Shown piece after piece: positions 16,256-25,617 of a stretch of DNA of 64,000 nt. The notes beneath the pieces were generated by a model. The model was not told the DNA's origin. It saw nothing but the letters and a program-made list of their open reading frames with translations, and did no database searches. The number at the start of each line of letters is the position of its first letter. Within the stretch, counting starts at the first letter, position 1. Source of the stretch: Rhodobacteraceae bacterium QY30 (GTDB lineage Bacteria > Pseudomonadota > Alphaproteobacteria > Rhodobacterales > Rhodobacteraceae). The DNA is taken from contig CP023454.1 in NCBI GenBank assembly GCA_002356635.1, positions 248,001 to 312,000 on the forward strand. Reading direction: 5' to 3'. Made by a program: the position numbers and the translations under genes.

Positions 16256-17143
16256 ATGGCTGAAATCTTTGGAATACCGGCCGCGGCGCTGTACGGCCAG
16301 CTTCTGCTGGGCTTCATCAATGGCGCCTTCTACGCCACGCTGAGCCTGGGCCTGGCGGTCATCTTCGGGCTGTTGAACATCATCAACTTCACCCACGGCG
16401 CGCAATACATGATGGGCGCCTTCGTGGGCTGGATGCTGCTGACCTATCTGGGCATCGGCTACTGGCCCGCCCTGATCCTCGCGCCGATCATCGTTGGCGT
16501 GGTCGGCATGGTGATCGAAAGGCTGCTGATCTCGCGGCTTTACAAGCTGGATCACCTGTACGGGCTGCTGCTGACCTTCGGCCTGGCGCTGATCATCGAA
16601 GGGCTGTTCCGCAACGGCTATGGCGTATCGGGGATGAGCTACGCGATCCCGGCCGAGCTTTCGGGCGGCGTGAACCTGGGGTTCATGTTCCTGCCCCTTT
16701 ACCGTGGCTGGGTCGTCCTGGCGTCGCTGGTGGTCTGCCTTGGCACCTGGTTCATGATCGAAAAGACCCGTCTGGGAGCCTATCTGCGCGCCGCGACCGA
16801 AAATCCGACGCTGGTTCAGGCTTTCGGCATCAACGTGCCGCTTCTGGTGACGCTGACCTATGGCTTCGGCGTGGCACTGGCGGGCTTTGCCGGCGTGCTT
16901 GCCGCCCCGATCTATGCGGTCAACCCGATGATGGGATCGAACCTGATCATCGTGGTCTTCGCGGTGGTGGTCATCGGCGGCATGGGCTCCATCCTTGGGG
17001 CCGTCGTCACCGGCTTTGCGCTGGGCCTGATCGAGGGGCTGACCAAGGTCTTCTACCCCGAAGCCGCGGCAACGGTGATCTTCATCATCATGGCGATCGT
17101 CCTGCTGGTGAAACCAGCCGGACTGTTCGGACGGGAGGCCTGA
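16256..17143 (+). CDS. Branched-chain amino-acid-type ABC permease (LivH-like)
   Basis: 295 residues, almost entirely hydrophobic with about eight membrane segments. LivH family text is present: NGAFYATLSLGLAVIFGLLNIINFTHGA near the N-terminus and GMGSILGAVVTGFALGLIEG near the C-terminus, which includes the ATPase-coupling loop. It forms the inner-membrane channel with the LivM-like protein encoded one base downstream. Confidence 0.93.
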   Translation: MAEIFGIPAAALYGQLLLGFINGAFYATLSLGLAVIFGLLNIINFTHGAQYMMGAFVGWMLLTYLGIGYWPALILAPIIVGVVGMVIERLLISRLYKLDHLYGLLLTFGLALIIEGLFRNGYGVSGMSYAIPAELSGGVNLGFMFLPLYRGWVVLASLVVCLGTWFMIEKTRLGAYLRAATENPTLVQAFGINVPLLVTLTYGFGVALAGFAGVLAAPIYAVNPMMGSNLIIVVFAVVVIGGMGSILGAVVTGFALGLIEGLTKVFYPEAAATVIFIIMAIVLLVKPAGLFGREA

Positions 17144-17144
17144 C

Positions 17145-18161
17145 ATGAGCGACGAAGCTGAATCCGTCGGCGCCGGCGCCACCCTTGATGTCGAACCTGT
17201 GGGCGCCGAAGCCATCCTGTCCGACCGGGCCGCGCGTGGCAAAAGCCTGCACATGGCGATCTTCGCCGGACTTGCTGTCCTGCTGCTGATCGCGCCGTTC
17301 CTGATGTATCCGTTCTTCCTGATGAAACTTCTGTGCTTTGCGCTGTTCGCTTCGGCCTTCAACCTGCTTCTGGGCTATGGTGGGCTTCTGTCCTTCGGCC
17401 ACGCGGCCTATTTCGGCATGGCCAGCTATGTCTCGGCCCACGCGGCCAAGGTCTGGGGACTGTCGCCGGAACTGGCGATCCTGGCGGGCATGGTCACGGC
17501 GGCGGGCCTTGGCCTTCTGTTCGGGGCGCTGGCGATCCGGCGGCAGGGGATCTACTTCGCGATGGTCACGCTGGCCTTCGCGCAGATGATCTACTTCTTC
17601 GCGCTTCAGGCACCCTTCACCGGCGGCGAGGACGGCATCCAGGGCGTTCCGCGCGGGCATCTGTTCGGGATCATCGACCTGTCGAATGCGATGACGTTCT
17701 ATTACGTCGTGGCGGTCGTCTTCTTGCTGGGGATTCTGCTGATCTACCGCATCATCCATTCGCCTTTCGGTCAGGTCCTGAAGGCGATCCGCGACAATGA
17801 ACCCCGCGCCATATCGCTGGGCTATCGGGCGGATCACTACAAGCTTGCGGTCTTCGTTCTGTCCGCCACGCTGTCGGGGCTTGCCGGCGGAATGAAGGCG
17901 ATCGTGGTGCAGCTGGCTTCGCTGACCGATGTCTATTGGGCCATGTCCGGCGAGGTGGTGCTGATGACGCTGCTGGGCGGCATGGGCACCATTTTTGGGC
18001 CGATGGTGGGCGCCGCGATCATCATCACCATGCAGAATTACCTTGCCAGCCTGGGCGCCTGGGTCACGGTTGCGCAGGGGGTGGTCTTCGTGGTTGCCGT
18101 GCTGATGTTCCGCGAAGGGATCGTCGGCGTCGTGTCGAAATGGCTCAAAAAACCGCTCTGA
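17145..18161 (+). CDS. Branched-chain amino-acid-type ABC permease (LivM-like)
   Basis: 338 residues. A polar N-terminal stretch of about 35 residues precedes the membrane segments. LivM text includes NLLLGYGGLLSFGHAAYFGM, ALAIRRQGIYFAMVTLAFAQ and the coupling region KAIRDNEPRAISLGY, ending in GGMGTIFGPMVGAA. It is the last gene of the transporter operon. Directly after its stop begins a long inverted repeat that probably separates this operon from btaA. Confidence 0.93.
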   Translation: MSDEAESVGAGATLDVEPVGAEAILSDRAARGKSLHMAIFAGLAVLLLIAPFLMYPFFLMKLLCFALFASAFNLLLGYGGLLSFGHAAYFGMASYVSAHAAKVWGLSPELAILAGMVTAAGLGLLFGALAIRRQGIYFAMVTLAFAQMIYFFALQAPFTGGEDGIQGVPRGHLFGIIDLSNAMTFYYVVAVVFLLGILLIYRIIHSPFGQVLKAIRDNEPRAISLGYRADHYKLAVFVLSATLSGLAGGMKAIVVQLASLTDVYWAMSGEVVLMTLLGGMGTIFGPMVGAAIIITMQNYLASLGAWVTVAQGVVFVVAVLMFREGIVGVVSKWLKKPL

Positions 18162-18162
18162 T

Positions 18163-18228
18163 CTGCTGCACAAGGTGACAGGCGCGTGCCCCAGGGGTGC
18201 GCGCCTTCATATTCCTGTCGTGCAGCAG
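18163..18228 (+). terminator. Nested inverted repeat between livM-like gene and btaA
   Basis: An outer perfect 9-base repeat, CTGCTGCAC (18163-18171) and GTGCAGCAG (18220-18228), encloses an inner hairpin GGCGCG (18181-18186) / CGCGCC (18200-18205) whose centre can pair further (CCC with GGG). The inner hairpin is followed only by TTCATATT, a weak T-rich tail, so termination is likely but not certain. The outer arms suggest an additional structured or protein-bound element ahead of btaA. Confidence 0.55.
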
Positions 18229-18277
18229 CCCTAGGGTCTTTCGCACCTGAACCCCAGCCGGCGAAAAGCGAGACCCC

Positions 18278-19513
18278 GTGACCGACACGACCTATCCCAA
18301 GACGCTGCAACAACAGCTTCGATCGGCCGTCCACCAGAACAAGCGGTTCAGTCTCACCGGCCAGCTCGAGCGGCTGTTCGCCCAATGCTTCCATGGGCTG
18401 GTCTATGCCCAGATCTGGGAAGACCCGGTGGCCGACATGGCGGCGCTTGCTCTCCAGCCCGGGGACAACATGGTCTGCATCGCTTCGGGCGGGTGCAATG
18501 TGATGTCCTACCTTACCGCCGATCCCGGTTCGATTACTGCGGTGGACCTGTCGCCGGCACATGTGGCGCTTTTGAAGCTGAAGCTGGCGGCGGCGCAGAC
18601 CCTGCCGGATTTCGATGGTTTCTATGATTTTCTGGGTCGGGCCGATGTCCCCGGGAATGCGGCGGTCTATGACCGGCTGATCGCGCCGGTCCTGGATGCG
18701 CAAAGCCGTGCCTGGTGGGAAGCGCGCCCGCGCCTGCGGCGGCGGATCGAGATGTTCGAGCATGGCTTCTACCGTTTTGGGCTTCTTGGTCGCTTCATTG
18801 GCGCGGCGCATCTGGTCGCGCGCCTGGGGGGTGTGAATTTCCGCCCCTTGCTGGAGGCGAAAACCATGGAAGACCAGGTGCGTTTCTTCGACAGACGCAT
18901 CGCGCCGCTTTACGAAAAGCCCATCGTCCGCTTCCTCGCGCAGCGCCGCGCCTCGCTCTTCGGGCTGGGCATCCCGCCAGCGCAGTATGACAAGCTTGCT
19001 GCCGATGGTGGTGGCGACGTGGTCCCGGTCTTGCGCGAACGGACACGGAAGCTGATGTGCGATTTCCCGATTGCCGAGAACTATTTTGCCTGGCAGGCCT
19101 TCAACCGCGCCTATGCCGCGTCGGAACCGCGCTCGGTCCCGCCCTATCTGGAACGGCAGAATTTCCAGGCGCTGCGCCGCAATGCATCGCGGGTCGAGGT
19201 GCTGAACCGATCCTTCACCGATGTCCTGGCCGAAGCGCCTGATGCGTCGAAACAGGCCTATGTGCTGCTGGATGCGCAGGACTGGATGACCGATGCGCAG
19301 CTGAACGCCCTTTGGTCCCAGATCACCCGCACCGCCACACCGGGCGCAAGGGTGATCTTCCGCACCGGCGGAACGGCGGACATCCTGCCGGGCCGCGTCG
19401 CGCCCGAGATCCTTTCGCGCTGGAGCCGCGATGAAGCGGCTTCCGCCGCCGCATTCGCCGCGGATCGCTCCGCCATCTATGGCGGTGTGCATCTTTACAG
19501 GTTCGAGGGGTGA
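18278..19513 (+). CDS. btaA: S-adenosylmethionine:diacylglycerol 3-amino-3-carboxypropyl transferase
   Basis: 411 residues from a GTG start. The protein matches the BtaA/DUF3419 family: an early FHGLVYAQIWEDPVADMAAL segment, SAM-binding text MVCIASGGCNVMSYLTADPGSITAVDLSPAHVALLKLKL, and a C-terminal half ending in the AIYGGVHLYRFE type motif. BtaA transfers the aminocarboxypropyl group of SAM to diacylglycerol, the first step of the betaine lipid DGTS, at the cytoplasmic membrane. DGTS replaces phospholipids in Rhodobacter sphaeroides and Sinorhizobium meliloti under phosphate limitation. It overlaps btaB by 4 bases. Confidence 0.93.
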   Translation: MTDTTYPKTLQQQLRSAVHQNKRFSLTGQLERLFAQCFHGLVYAQIWEDPVADMAALALQPGDNMVCIASGGCNVMSYLTADPGSITAVDLSPAHVALLKLKLAAAQTLPDFDGFYDFLGRADVPGNAAVYDRLIAPVLDAQSRAWWEARPRLRRRIEMFEHGFYRFGLLGRFIGAAHLVARLGGVNFRPLLEAKTMEDQVRFFDRRIAPLYEKPIVRFLAQRRASLFGLGIPPAQYDKLAADGGGDVVPVLRERTRKLMCDFPIAENYFAWQAFNRAYAASEPRSVPPYLERQNFQALRRNASRVEVLNRSFTDVLAEAPDASKQAYVLLDAQDWMTDAQLNALWSQITRTATPGARVIFRTGGTADILPGRVAPEILSRWSRDEAASAAAFAADRSAIYGGVHLYRFEG

Positions 19514-20160
19514 GCGGGATGGAGGGAACCCAGACCCACGCCGCGTTGATGGATGCGACCTACCGGCACCAGCGGCTGATCTACGATCTGACGCGGCGCT
19601 ACTATCTTCTGGGTCGTGACCGGCTGATTTCCGAACTCGCCCCGCCGGCTGGCGCCAGCATCCTTGAGGTCGCCTGCGGCACCGGGCGCAACCTGCATCT
19701 GATCGGGCGGCGCTATCCGGGCTGCAAGCTGTATGGCATGGACATTTCCGAAGAAATGCTGCGATCGGCCCGCAAGACGCTCGGGGTTCGCGCGGTGCTC
19801 GGCCAGGGCGATGCCTGCAACTTCGACCCCGAGGCGCTTTTCGGCGTCGCGCGTTTTGATCGCGTGGTGCTGTCCTACAGCCTGTCGATGATCCCCGATT
19901 GGCGGGGCGCACTTTTGCAAGCCGCGCGACTGGTCGCCCCGGGTGGACAGCTGCACATCGTCGACTTCGGCACGCAATCGGGCCTGCCTGGCTGGTTCAA
20001 GTCGGGCCTGCGCGCCTGGCTCGCGCGGTTCCACGTCGCACCGCGCGATGATCTGCCCGCAGCGCTGGATCGCGTGGCCGGCGATGTTGGCGCTGATATT
20101 CGTTTCACGCCGCTTTATCGCGGCTACGCACAGTCTGCGGTGCTGACGCTTCACCGCTGA
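19510..20160 (+). CDS. btaB: Diacylglyceryl-homoserine N-methyltransferase
   Basis: 216 residues if the overlapping GTG at 19510 is used; an ATG at 19519 is the alternative. It is a class I SAM methyltransferase: motif I ILEVACGTGRNLHLIG, an acidic residue after the second strand (GMDIS), and FDRVVLSYSLSMIPDW as motif post-II. Pairing with btaA identifies it as the enzyme that adds three methyl groups to diacylglyceryl-homoserine to complete DGTS. The two genes are translationally coupled (GTGA). No sizeable functional gene follows; the next recognisable text is a broken ugpC. Confidence 0.92.
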   Translation: MSGMEGTQTHAALMDATYRHQRLIYDLTRRYYLLGRDRLISELAPPAGASILEVACGTGRNLHLIGRRYPGCKLYGMDISEEMLRSARKTLGVRAVLGQGDACNFDPEALFGVARFDRVVLSYSLSMIPDWRGALLQAARLVAPGGQLHIVDFGTQSGLPGWFKSGLRAWLARFHVAPRDDLPAALDRVAGDVGADIRFTPLYRGYAQSAVLTLHR

Positions 20161-20429
20161 TCCGTCGCCGCTTTTCGCGCGGTCTTGCGGGGCATGGCGC
20201 GCTTGGGCGCGGCACACCCGAACCGCGTCAAAAGCAACAGCACAAGATGGACGAAGAGCGCAAAGGTCAGCGCCATCTTGAACTGGAATGGCAGTGCGAA
20301 CGCGACGAGAGCGAGGAATGGGAACTGTGAGGGCGGTTGTAGGGCCTCACCGGTCACCTGCATTCGAGCGGATCAGTGCGGTGCCCCGGTCGCAGCTTGG
20401 CTGGGTTCATTGCGTCCTCGATTATCAAG
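20161..20429. other. Gap between btaB and the ugpC remnant
   Basis: This 269-base stretch holds no gene I can support. A minus-strand frame (20151-20363) encodes 70 residues with one or two hydrophobic segments (MALTFALFVHLVLLLLTRF), but no Shine-Dalgarno precedes its possible starts and I do not recognise it. The junction with ugpC-like coding text is abrupt near 20430, as expected for a deletion endpoint. Confidence 0.5.
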
Positions 20430-21088
20430 GGCCGCGCCGTGGTGCGCCAACCTGCGGCCTTTCTGATCGACGAGCCGCTGTCGAACCTGGATGCCAAGCT
20501 GCGCGTCTCGATGCGGGGCGAGATCAGGCGCCTTCAGAACCGGCTGGGCATAACGTCGATCTACGTCACCATAACCAGCTTGAGGCGATGACGCTGGCCG
20601 ACCGATTGGTGGTGCTGAATGGTGGCCGGATCGAACAGATGGGCGCCCGGCTGGAAATCTACCACCGCAGTGCCTCCACTTTCGTGGCCAGCTTCATCGG
20701 ATCGCCCGCGATGAACCTTCTGGACGCCGAGGTGTCGAGCAGCCGATTGCGGATCGTCGCGACGGTGGCCGCTCTGCCGTTCCGTGTGGCAGCAGAGGGG
20801 TCCGTCACGCTGGGCATCCGCGCCGAAGCCCTGCACCCCGCGCCCGCGGCGACTTCGGCGGGCCTGCCGTTCGTTTGCGACTTCGTCGAGGAACTTGGCG
20901 CCCGGCGGCTGGTTCATGGTCATGTGGAAGGCCAGCCATTGACCTTCGCGCTTTCGCCGCAGGCCGCACTGTCGCAGCACTTCACCCTGACGGTGCCGCT
21001 CGAGGCGCTGCATTTCTTCGATACCGCCAGCGGCCGCCGCCTGGCCCTTCGGGACGCGGCGCGCCAGATGATGGAGTTGCCCGCATGA
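20430..21088 (+). pseudogene. ugpC: Remnant of ugpC, glycerol-3-phosphate ABC transporter ATPase (truncated, frameshifted)
   Basis: Recognisable UgpC text starts abruptly at [21 protein letters not shown] (20430 onward). Walker A, the Q-loop and the ABC signature, which should lie upstream, are absent. After TSIYVT one base is missing between 20570 and 20571: the next frame continues [11 protein letters not shown], where the family has [12 protein letters not shown]. The C-terminal regulatory domain is then open to the stop at 21088. Two independent lesions mean the protein is not functional. No ugpB, ugpA or ugpE lies upstream. The stop overlaps the ATG of the next gene (ATGA), showing the original operon arrangement. 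Confidence 0.88.
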
Positions 21089-22080
21089 TCACCGATGTCA
21101 CCGACCGGCTGCCCGCCCTTTCGCAAGAGGATCGCGCCGCGATCGCCGCCCTGCCGCGCAACATTGCCGCCCATGATGCGCACATGTCCGGCCTGGCCAC
21201 GATGACACAGGTCGAACTGGGTGGGGCGCCCGCGTCCGTGCCGCTGGCCTTGCCGCTGACGATCGCGGCCTGGAATCTGGAACGCTGCCTCTTCCCGGCC
21301 GAAAGCGCAGCCAAGCTGGCCGACGCGGGGGCGCAGGTGGCGCTTTTGTCCGAAATGGACAATGGCATGGCCCGCACCCGGCAGGCCCACACCACGGCCA
21401 TCCTGGCCCGGTTTCTGGGGATGCAGTACCTCTACGGTGTCGAATTCATCGAACTGGGCCTCGGCTCGGAGACCGAACGGAAGTTCTGCACCGATGCGGA
21501 AAACCGCCTCGGTCTGCACGGCAACGGCCTTTTGGCGGCCGGACCGCTGCGCCAGCCTTTCATGCTTCGGCTTGCCGGCCGGCGCCGCTGGTTCACCGAG
21601 GGCGAGGATCAGCCGCGCATGGGCGAACGCATGGCGGTCGGCGCGGTGATCGATACATCCGAAGGGCCACTGGTGGCCATTTCGATCCATCTGGAAAGCC
21701 ACGGCGATGCAGCCCTTCGCCAGGCCCAGATTGCCGGACTGATCGACACGCTGGACGCGGCCTTTCCCGGGCTTCCGGTCGTGATTGGCGGCGATCTGAA
21801 CAGCGGCAACCAGATCGGCGGCGACTGGCGGGCCGAAACCTTGTTCGCCCATGCCGAAGCGCGGGGATTCACGAAGCATTCGGGCGACATCGATCAGCCG
21901 ACCACCCGAGCCAGCCTGATCAGCCCCGATCCCGCCCGGTCGCAAAAGCTCGACTGGTTCCTGACGCGGGGTGTGCAGGTGTCGCGATCCTGGATCGCGC
22001 CGTCGCTGGATCCGGCGGGCCAGTCGCTTTCGGACCATGATCCGGTGTTTCTGACCGTCGAGGGGATGACCGCGCCCTGA
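21085..22080 (+). CDS. Endonuclease/exonuclease/phosphatase-family protein
   Basis: 331 residues from the ATG at 21085 that overlaps the ugpC stop; the longer frame upstream is ugpC sequence read out of phase. The EEP fold motifs are present: [22 protein letters not shown] with the catalytic glutamate, [17 protein letters not shown] and the terminal LSDHDPVFL. No signal peptide is visible. Members hydrolyse phosphodiesters ranging from DNA to phospholipid head groups. Having been coupled to ugpC, it may act on glycerophosphodiester-like substrates; this is inference. With the upstream ugp genes lost, its expression may depend on a new or internal promoter. Confidence 0.82.
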   Translation: MITDVTDRLPALSQEDRAAIAALPRNIAAHDAHMSGLATMTQVELGGAPASVPLALPLTIAAWNLERCLFPAESAAKLADAGAQVALLSEMDNGMARTRQAHTTAILARFLGMQYLYGVEFIELGLGSETERKFCTDAENRLGLHGNGLLAAGPLRQPFMLRLAGRRRWFTEGEDQPRMGERMAVGAVIDTSEGPLVAISIHLESHGDAALRQAQIAGLIDTLDAAFPGLPVVIGGDLNSGNQIGGDWRAETLFAHAEARGFTKHSGDIDQPTTRASLISPDPARSQKLDWFLTRGVQVSRSWIAPSLDPAGQSLSDHDPVFLTVEGMTAP

Positions 22081-22241
22081 CGGTTATTCCGGGTCCGGCA
22101 GAACCGGCGCAATGGCCGTCCGGGCCAGGGAGTCCCGGCTGAATCTCCCCCGCGCCGCCCTGTGCCATCGGTCCTGCCAGTGGCGGATTTGCCCCTGTGT
22201 TGCACCTCGGCGGGGCAAAATGCCGCAGTGCAGAAACACGT

Positions 22242-22259
22242 TTGTCACACCTCCTTCAC
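22242..22259 (+). promoter_or_regulatory. Possible Pho box upstream of the fabI operon
   Basis: TTGTCAC-ACCT-CCTTCAC resembles the PhoB site, two 7-mers of CTGTCAT type separated by 4 bases: 5 of 7 and 4 of 7 matches. It lies 68 bases before the GTG start. From memory, the corresponding pta-ackA operon of Sinorhizobium meliloti is PhoB-controlled, which is why the weak match was kept. Confidence 0.3.
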
Positions 22260-22326
22260 CGAAGCCGTTCAAACAAACTTCAGCTTTTCGAAGGCTATTT
22301 GAGCAGCGTTTTGGCAGGAGAGAATC

Positions 22327-23091
22327 GTGGGCGCTTTGCAGGGGCAAAAGGCACTGATCGTCGGCATCGCGAACGAACATTCCATCGCCTGGGGGTGCGC
22401 GCAGGCGTTCAAGGCGCAGGGCGCGGACCTTGCGATCACCTGGCTCAACGACAAGGCGGAGCCCCATGTCCGGCCGCTGGCGGAACAGCTTGGGGCCGAG
22501 ATCATGGCGCCGCTCGATGTCGCGCGGCCGGGGCAGCTTGAGGCGGTGTTCGACCAGATCGCGGCGCGCTGGGGGCGGCTGGACACGCTGATCCATTCCA
22601 TCGCCTTTGCACCCCGTGACGACCTGCATGGCCGTGTCATCGACTGTTCGGCCGATGGCTTTGCCACAGCGATGGACATATCGGTCCATTCCTTCCTGCG
22701 CATGATCCGCCTGGCGGAACCGCTGATGCAGGACGGCGGCACCTGCATGGCGGTGTCGTTCTTCGGTTCGTCCCGCGTCGTGCGGCACTACAACCTCATG
22801 GGGCCCGTGAAGGCCGCGCTGGAAAGCACCGTTCGCTACGCCGCCGCCGAACTGGGCGAAAAGGGCATCCGCGTCCATGCGCTGTCTCCCGGCCCGCTGG
22901 CCACCCGCGCCGCAAGCGGCATCGACCATTTCGACGAACTGCTGGCCGCCGCCGCCGAACGCGCGCCCACGCATCAGCTTGCCTCGATCGAGGATGTGGG
23001 GGCGATGGCGGCCTTCCTTGCCTCGCGCCAGGCGCGCAACCTGACCGGCGGTGTCCATGACATCGACGGCGGCTTTTCCATCACGGCCTGA
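22327..23091 (+). CDS. fabI: FabI-like enoyl reductase (divergent, operon-specific copy)
   Basis: 254 residues from a GTG with GGAGAG upstream. It is a short-chain dehydrogenase of the FabI type: [13 protein letters not shown] as the NADH-binding start, active site Y155-x6-K162 in [13 protein letters not shown], and [12 protein letters not shown] at the C-terminus. The position matching the first active-site tyrosine of E. coli FabI (Y146) is F145 here. FabI reduces trans-2-enoyl-ACP with NADH. Placement at the head of a DUF3141/pta/ackA operon and the altered residue suggest a copy specialised for short-chain enoyl substrates rather than the housekeeping enzyme. Confidence 0.85.
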   Translation: MGALQGQKALIVGIANEHSIAWGCAQAFKAQGADLAITWLNDKAEPHVRPLAEQLGAEIMAPLDVARPGQLEAVFDQIAARWGRLDTLIHSIAFAPRDDLHGRVIDCSADGFATAMDISVHSFLRMIRLAEPLMQDGGTCMAVSFFGSSRVVRHYNLMGPVKAALESTVRYAAAELGEKGIRVHALSPGPLATRAASGIDHFDELLAAAAERAPTHQLASIEDVGAMAAFLASRQARNLTGGVHDIDGGFSITA

Positions 23092-23102
23092 GGACATCCA
23101 TC

Positions 23103-25616
23103 ATGGCATCCATCTTCGACCTGATCGATCCGGCGCTCCAGCCTTCGGTTCCGCGCCCCGAGGGCGATTTCCTGGCCGCCCTTCACCGGGCCATGCAGAC
23201 GTTCGAATCCGAGATGGCCGCGACATCGACCACCGGAAACATCCTGTCCACAGCCACGATGCGCCACACTCAGCGCATCTCGGACGAACATTCGCGGCGG
23301 ACGAAGGGGATTGCCGAGGATATCGGCGACCTGGTCGAGCAGCTGCGCAATGCCCAGTCCGAGGGTCGCCTGGCGCGGGACTGGAACGCCTATCTGCGCG
23401 ATGCGGCCGAACGCGGGATCCTGACCCTGGACGCGCTGCGCAAGCGCGGCGACATCTTCCTGGAACACGAAGCCGCCGGCTGTCCGCCGGTGCTGATCTA
23501 TGACTACGAGGTGGTCATGGATGGCAAGGATCTTCCCTATCCCTCGAACTACATGCTGCTGCGGATCCTGCCGCCGGAAGGGGTCGTCATAGACAACACC
23601 CTCCGCCCCTTCATCATCATCGACCCGCGCGCCGGCCACGGTCCGGGCATCGGCGGCTTCAAGGCCGACAGCCAGGTGGGCGTCGCGCTGCGCGAAGGCC
23701 ACCCGGTCTATTTCGTCGCATTCCGCCGCGAACCCGAGCCGGGGCAGTTCCTGGCCTATGTCACACGCGCCGAGGCTGCTTTCGTGCGCGAGGTGATGCG
23801 GCGCCATCCCGAAGCGCCGCGTCCCGTGGTGACGGGGAATTGCCAGGGGGGCTGGGCGACGCTGCTTCTGGCCGCCGCGAACCCGGACCTGACCGGCCCC
23901 ATCGTCGTGAACGGTGCGCCGGTCGCGCCCTGGTCGGGCCGCGTGGGCCAGGATCCGATGCGCTACAACGCCGGCGTGCTGGGCGGCACCTGGGTGCCGA
24001 TGTTCCTGTCCGACCTGGGCGGCGGCATCTTCGACGGCGCGCATCTGGTGCAGAATTTCGAACTGCTGAATCCCGGCCGGACCTTGTTCCGCAAGTATAC
24101 GGACCTGTTCCGGGACATCGACAAGGGCGACCAGGCGTTTCTGGAGTTCGAGAAGTGGTGGGGCGGGTTCTTCCTGCTGAACGAGGCCGAGATCCGGTGG
24201 ATCGTCGAACAGCTGTTCGTCGGCAACCGCCTCGTGAAGAACGAAGCACGGATCGAGCCGGGCCGGCCGCTGGACCTGAAGGCGATCCGCGCGCCGATCA
24301 TCGTATTCGCCAGCCACGGCGACAACATCACGCCCCCGCAGCAGGCGCTGAACTGGATTACGGCCACCTATGCCGACGTGGCCGAAATCCGCGTGCGCGG
24401 CCAACGCATTGTCTACATGGTCCATGACCAGGTCGGGCATCTGGGGATCTTCGTGTCGAGCCAGATCGCGAAGAAGGAACACAGCGAGGTCACCTCGACC
24501 CTGAAGACCATCGAGGCACTGGCCCCCGGTCTTTACGAGATGACGATCGAGGACATGTCCGAACTGAACGGCCACAAGCATTTCACTGTCGGCTTTGCGG
24601 AGCGCACCTTCGACGATCTGCGCGCGCTGGACGATGGCCATGACGACGAGCGTCCCTTCGCCGCGGTGGCGCGGGCGGCCGAAGTGCAGGCGCAGGTCTA
24701 TGACACGATGGTGCGGCCGGTGGTGAAGGCCACCGTCACCGGCACCGCCGCCGAAATGAGCCGCGCCCTGCATCCCAAGCGTCTGGAACGGGCGCTTGCC
24801 TCGTCGCAAAACCCGCTGGTGCGCCCGATCGCGGGCATGGCCGAGAAGGTCCGCGCGGAACGGTCGAAAGCGGCGCCCGAGAACCCCTTCCTGGCCGCCG
24901 AGGCGCTGTGGGTCAAGGGTACCGAGCAGGCCATCGACTTCTGGCGCGACCTGCGGGACATGCAGTACGAACTGATGTTCCACAGCCTTTGGGGAACCCC
25001 TTGGGCGCGCAGCTTCGGCCGTACGCACGAAGCGCGGCGCACCTTGAAAAGCAGTGACGAACTGCGCAGCCAGCCCGAGGTGCTGCGCGCCATCATGATG
25101 ATCGACCAGGGCGGTTTCGTCGAAGCAGTCATCCGCATGCTGGTCCTTCTGGCGGAAAACCGCGGCCAGGTCCGACGCGACCGGCTGGAACGGTCGAGCC
25201 GGGTGCTGAACCAGGATGAGCCGTTCCGGTCGCTCAGCGTCGAGCGCCGGGCGATGATCATTCACCAGCAAACGCTGATCGCCACGTATGAGACCGAGCG
25301 CGCCATTGCGACGCTGCCGTTGTTGCTGCCCGATCCGGCCGAGCGGCGCCTGGCGCTGGAGGTCGTGCAGTATGTCCCCGGCGCGCTGGACGAGATGTCG
25401 CCGCGTACCCTGTCGCTTCTGCAGCGTTTCCGCGAGGTTCTGGGTCTTGAGCCCCTGACCGGCGACGTGGTCGAGGATCCGCTGGCGACGGCTCCGGCCG
25501 CGCCCCGCGCCCTGCCGGCCCCGCGGCGGCGCCTGGCCAAAGCCGATCGCGTGTCGGCGGACCAGGAGGCCCCGGCCACCGGCGATCCGGCCGCCACGAC
25601 GAACCAGGAGGCCTGA
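23103..25616 (+). CDS. DUF3141 protein, PhaC-like alpha/beta hydrolase fold
   Basis: 837 residues. A hydrolase-fold core has the nucleophile elbow GNCQGGW with C247, the same G-x-C-x-G-G form as class I/II polyhydroxyalkanoate synthases. Candidate partners are D407 in SHGDNITPP and H446 in DQVGHLG, completing a Cys-Asp-His triad as in PhaC. The C-terminal 380 residues are helical and charged, with an Ala/Pro-rich tail, and have no recognised domain. No signal peptide. It lies 11 bases after the FabI-like gene and one base before the MaoC-Pta gene. The activity is unknown to me; an acyl-CoA or hydroxyacyl-CoA transferase or polymerase is a reasonable guess from the triad. Confidence 0.82.
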   Translation: MASIFDLIDPALQPSVPRPEGDFLAALHRAMQTFESEMAATSTTGNILSTATMRHTQRISDEHSRRTKGIAEDIGDLVEQLRNAQSEGRLARDWNAYLRDAAERGILTLDALRKRGDIFLEHEAAGCPPVLIYDYEVVMDGKDLPYPSNYMLLRILPPEGVVIDNTLRPFIIIDPRAGHGPGIGGFKADSQVGVALREGHPVYFVAFRREPEPGQFLAYVTRAEAAFVREVMRRHPEAPRPVVTGNCQGGWATLLLAAANPDLTGPIVVNGAPVAPWSGRVGQDPMRYNAGVLGGTWVPMFLSDLGGGIFDGAHLVQNFELLNPGRTLFRKYTDLFRDIDKGDQAFLEFEKWWGGFFLLNEAEIRWIVEQLFVGNRLVKNEARIEPGRPLDLKAIRAPIIVFASHGDNITPPQQALNWITATYADVAEIRVRGQRIVYMVHDQVGHLGIFVSSQIAKKEHSEVTSTLKTIEALAPGLYEMTIEDMSELNGHKHFTVGFAERTFDDLRALDDGHDDERPFAAVARAAEVQAQVYDTMVRPVVKATVTGTAAEMSRALHPKRLERALASSQNPLVRPIAGMAEKVRAERSKAAPENPFLAAEALWVKGTEQAIDFWRDLRDMQYELMFHSLWGTPWARSFGRTHEARRTLKSSDELRSQPEVLRAIMMIDQGGFVEAVIRMLVLLAENRGQVRRDRLERSSRVLNQDEPFRSLSVERRAMIIHQQTLIATYETERAIATLPLLLPDPAERRLALEVVQYVPGALDEMSPRTLSLLQRFREVLGLEPLTGDVVEDPLATAPAAPRALPAPRRRLAKADRVSADQEAPATGDPAATTNQEA

Positions 25617-25617
25617 G

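Noticed and set aside
15629-17362. Large minus-strand frame antisense to the ABC transporter genes
   Set aside because: Its composition is rich in R, H, Q and D as expected for the antisense of GC-rich genes, and the plus strand carries recognisable binding-protein and permease genes.
18215-18232. Full Pho box before btaA
   Set aside because: Only the first half (CTGTCGT) fits; the second 7-mer matches 4 of 7 positions and overlaps the inverted repeat, so it is mentioned but not called.
20151-20363. 70-residue hydrophobic minus-strand frame after btaB
   Set aside because: No Shine-Dalgarno, no family match and it overlaps btaB; kept only as a remark in the gap entry.
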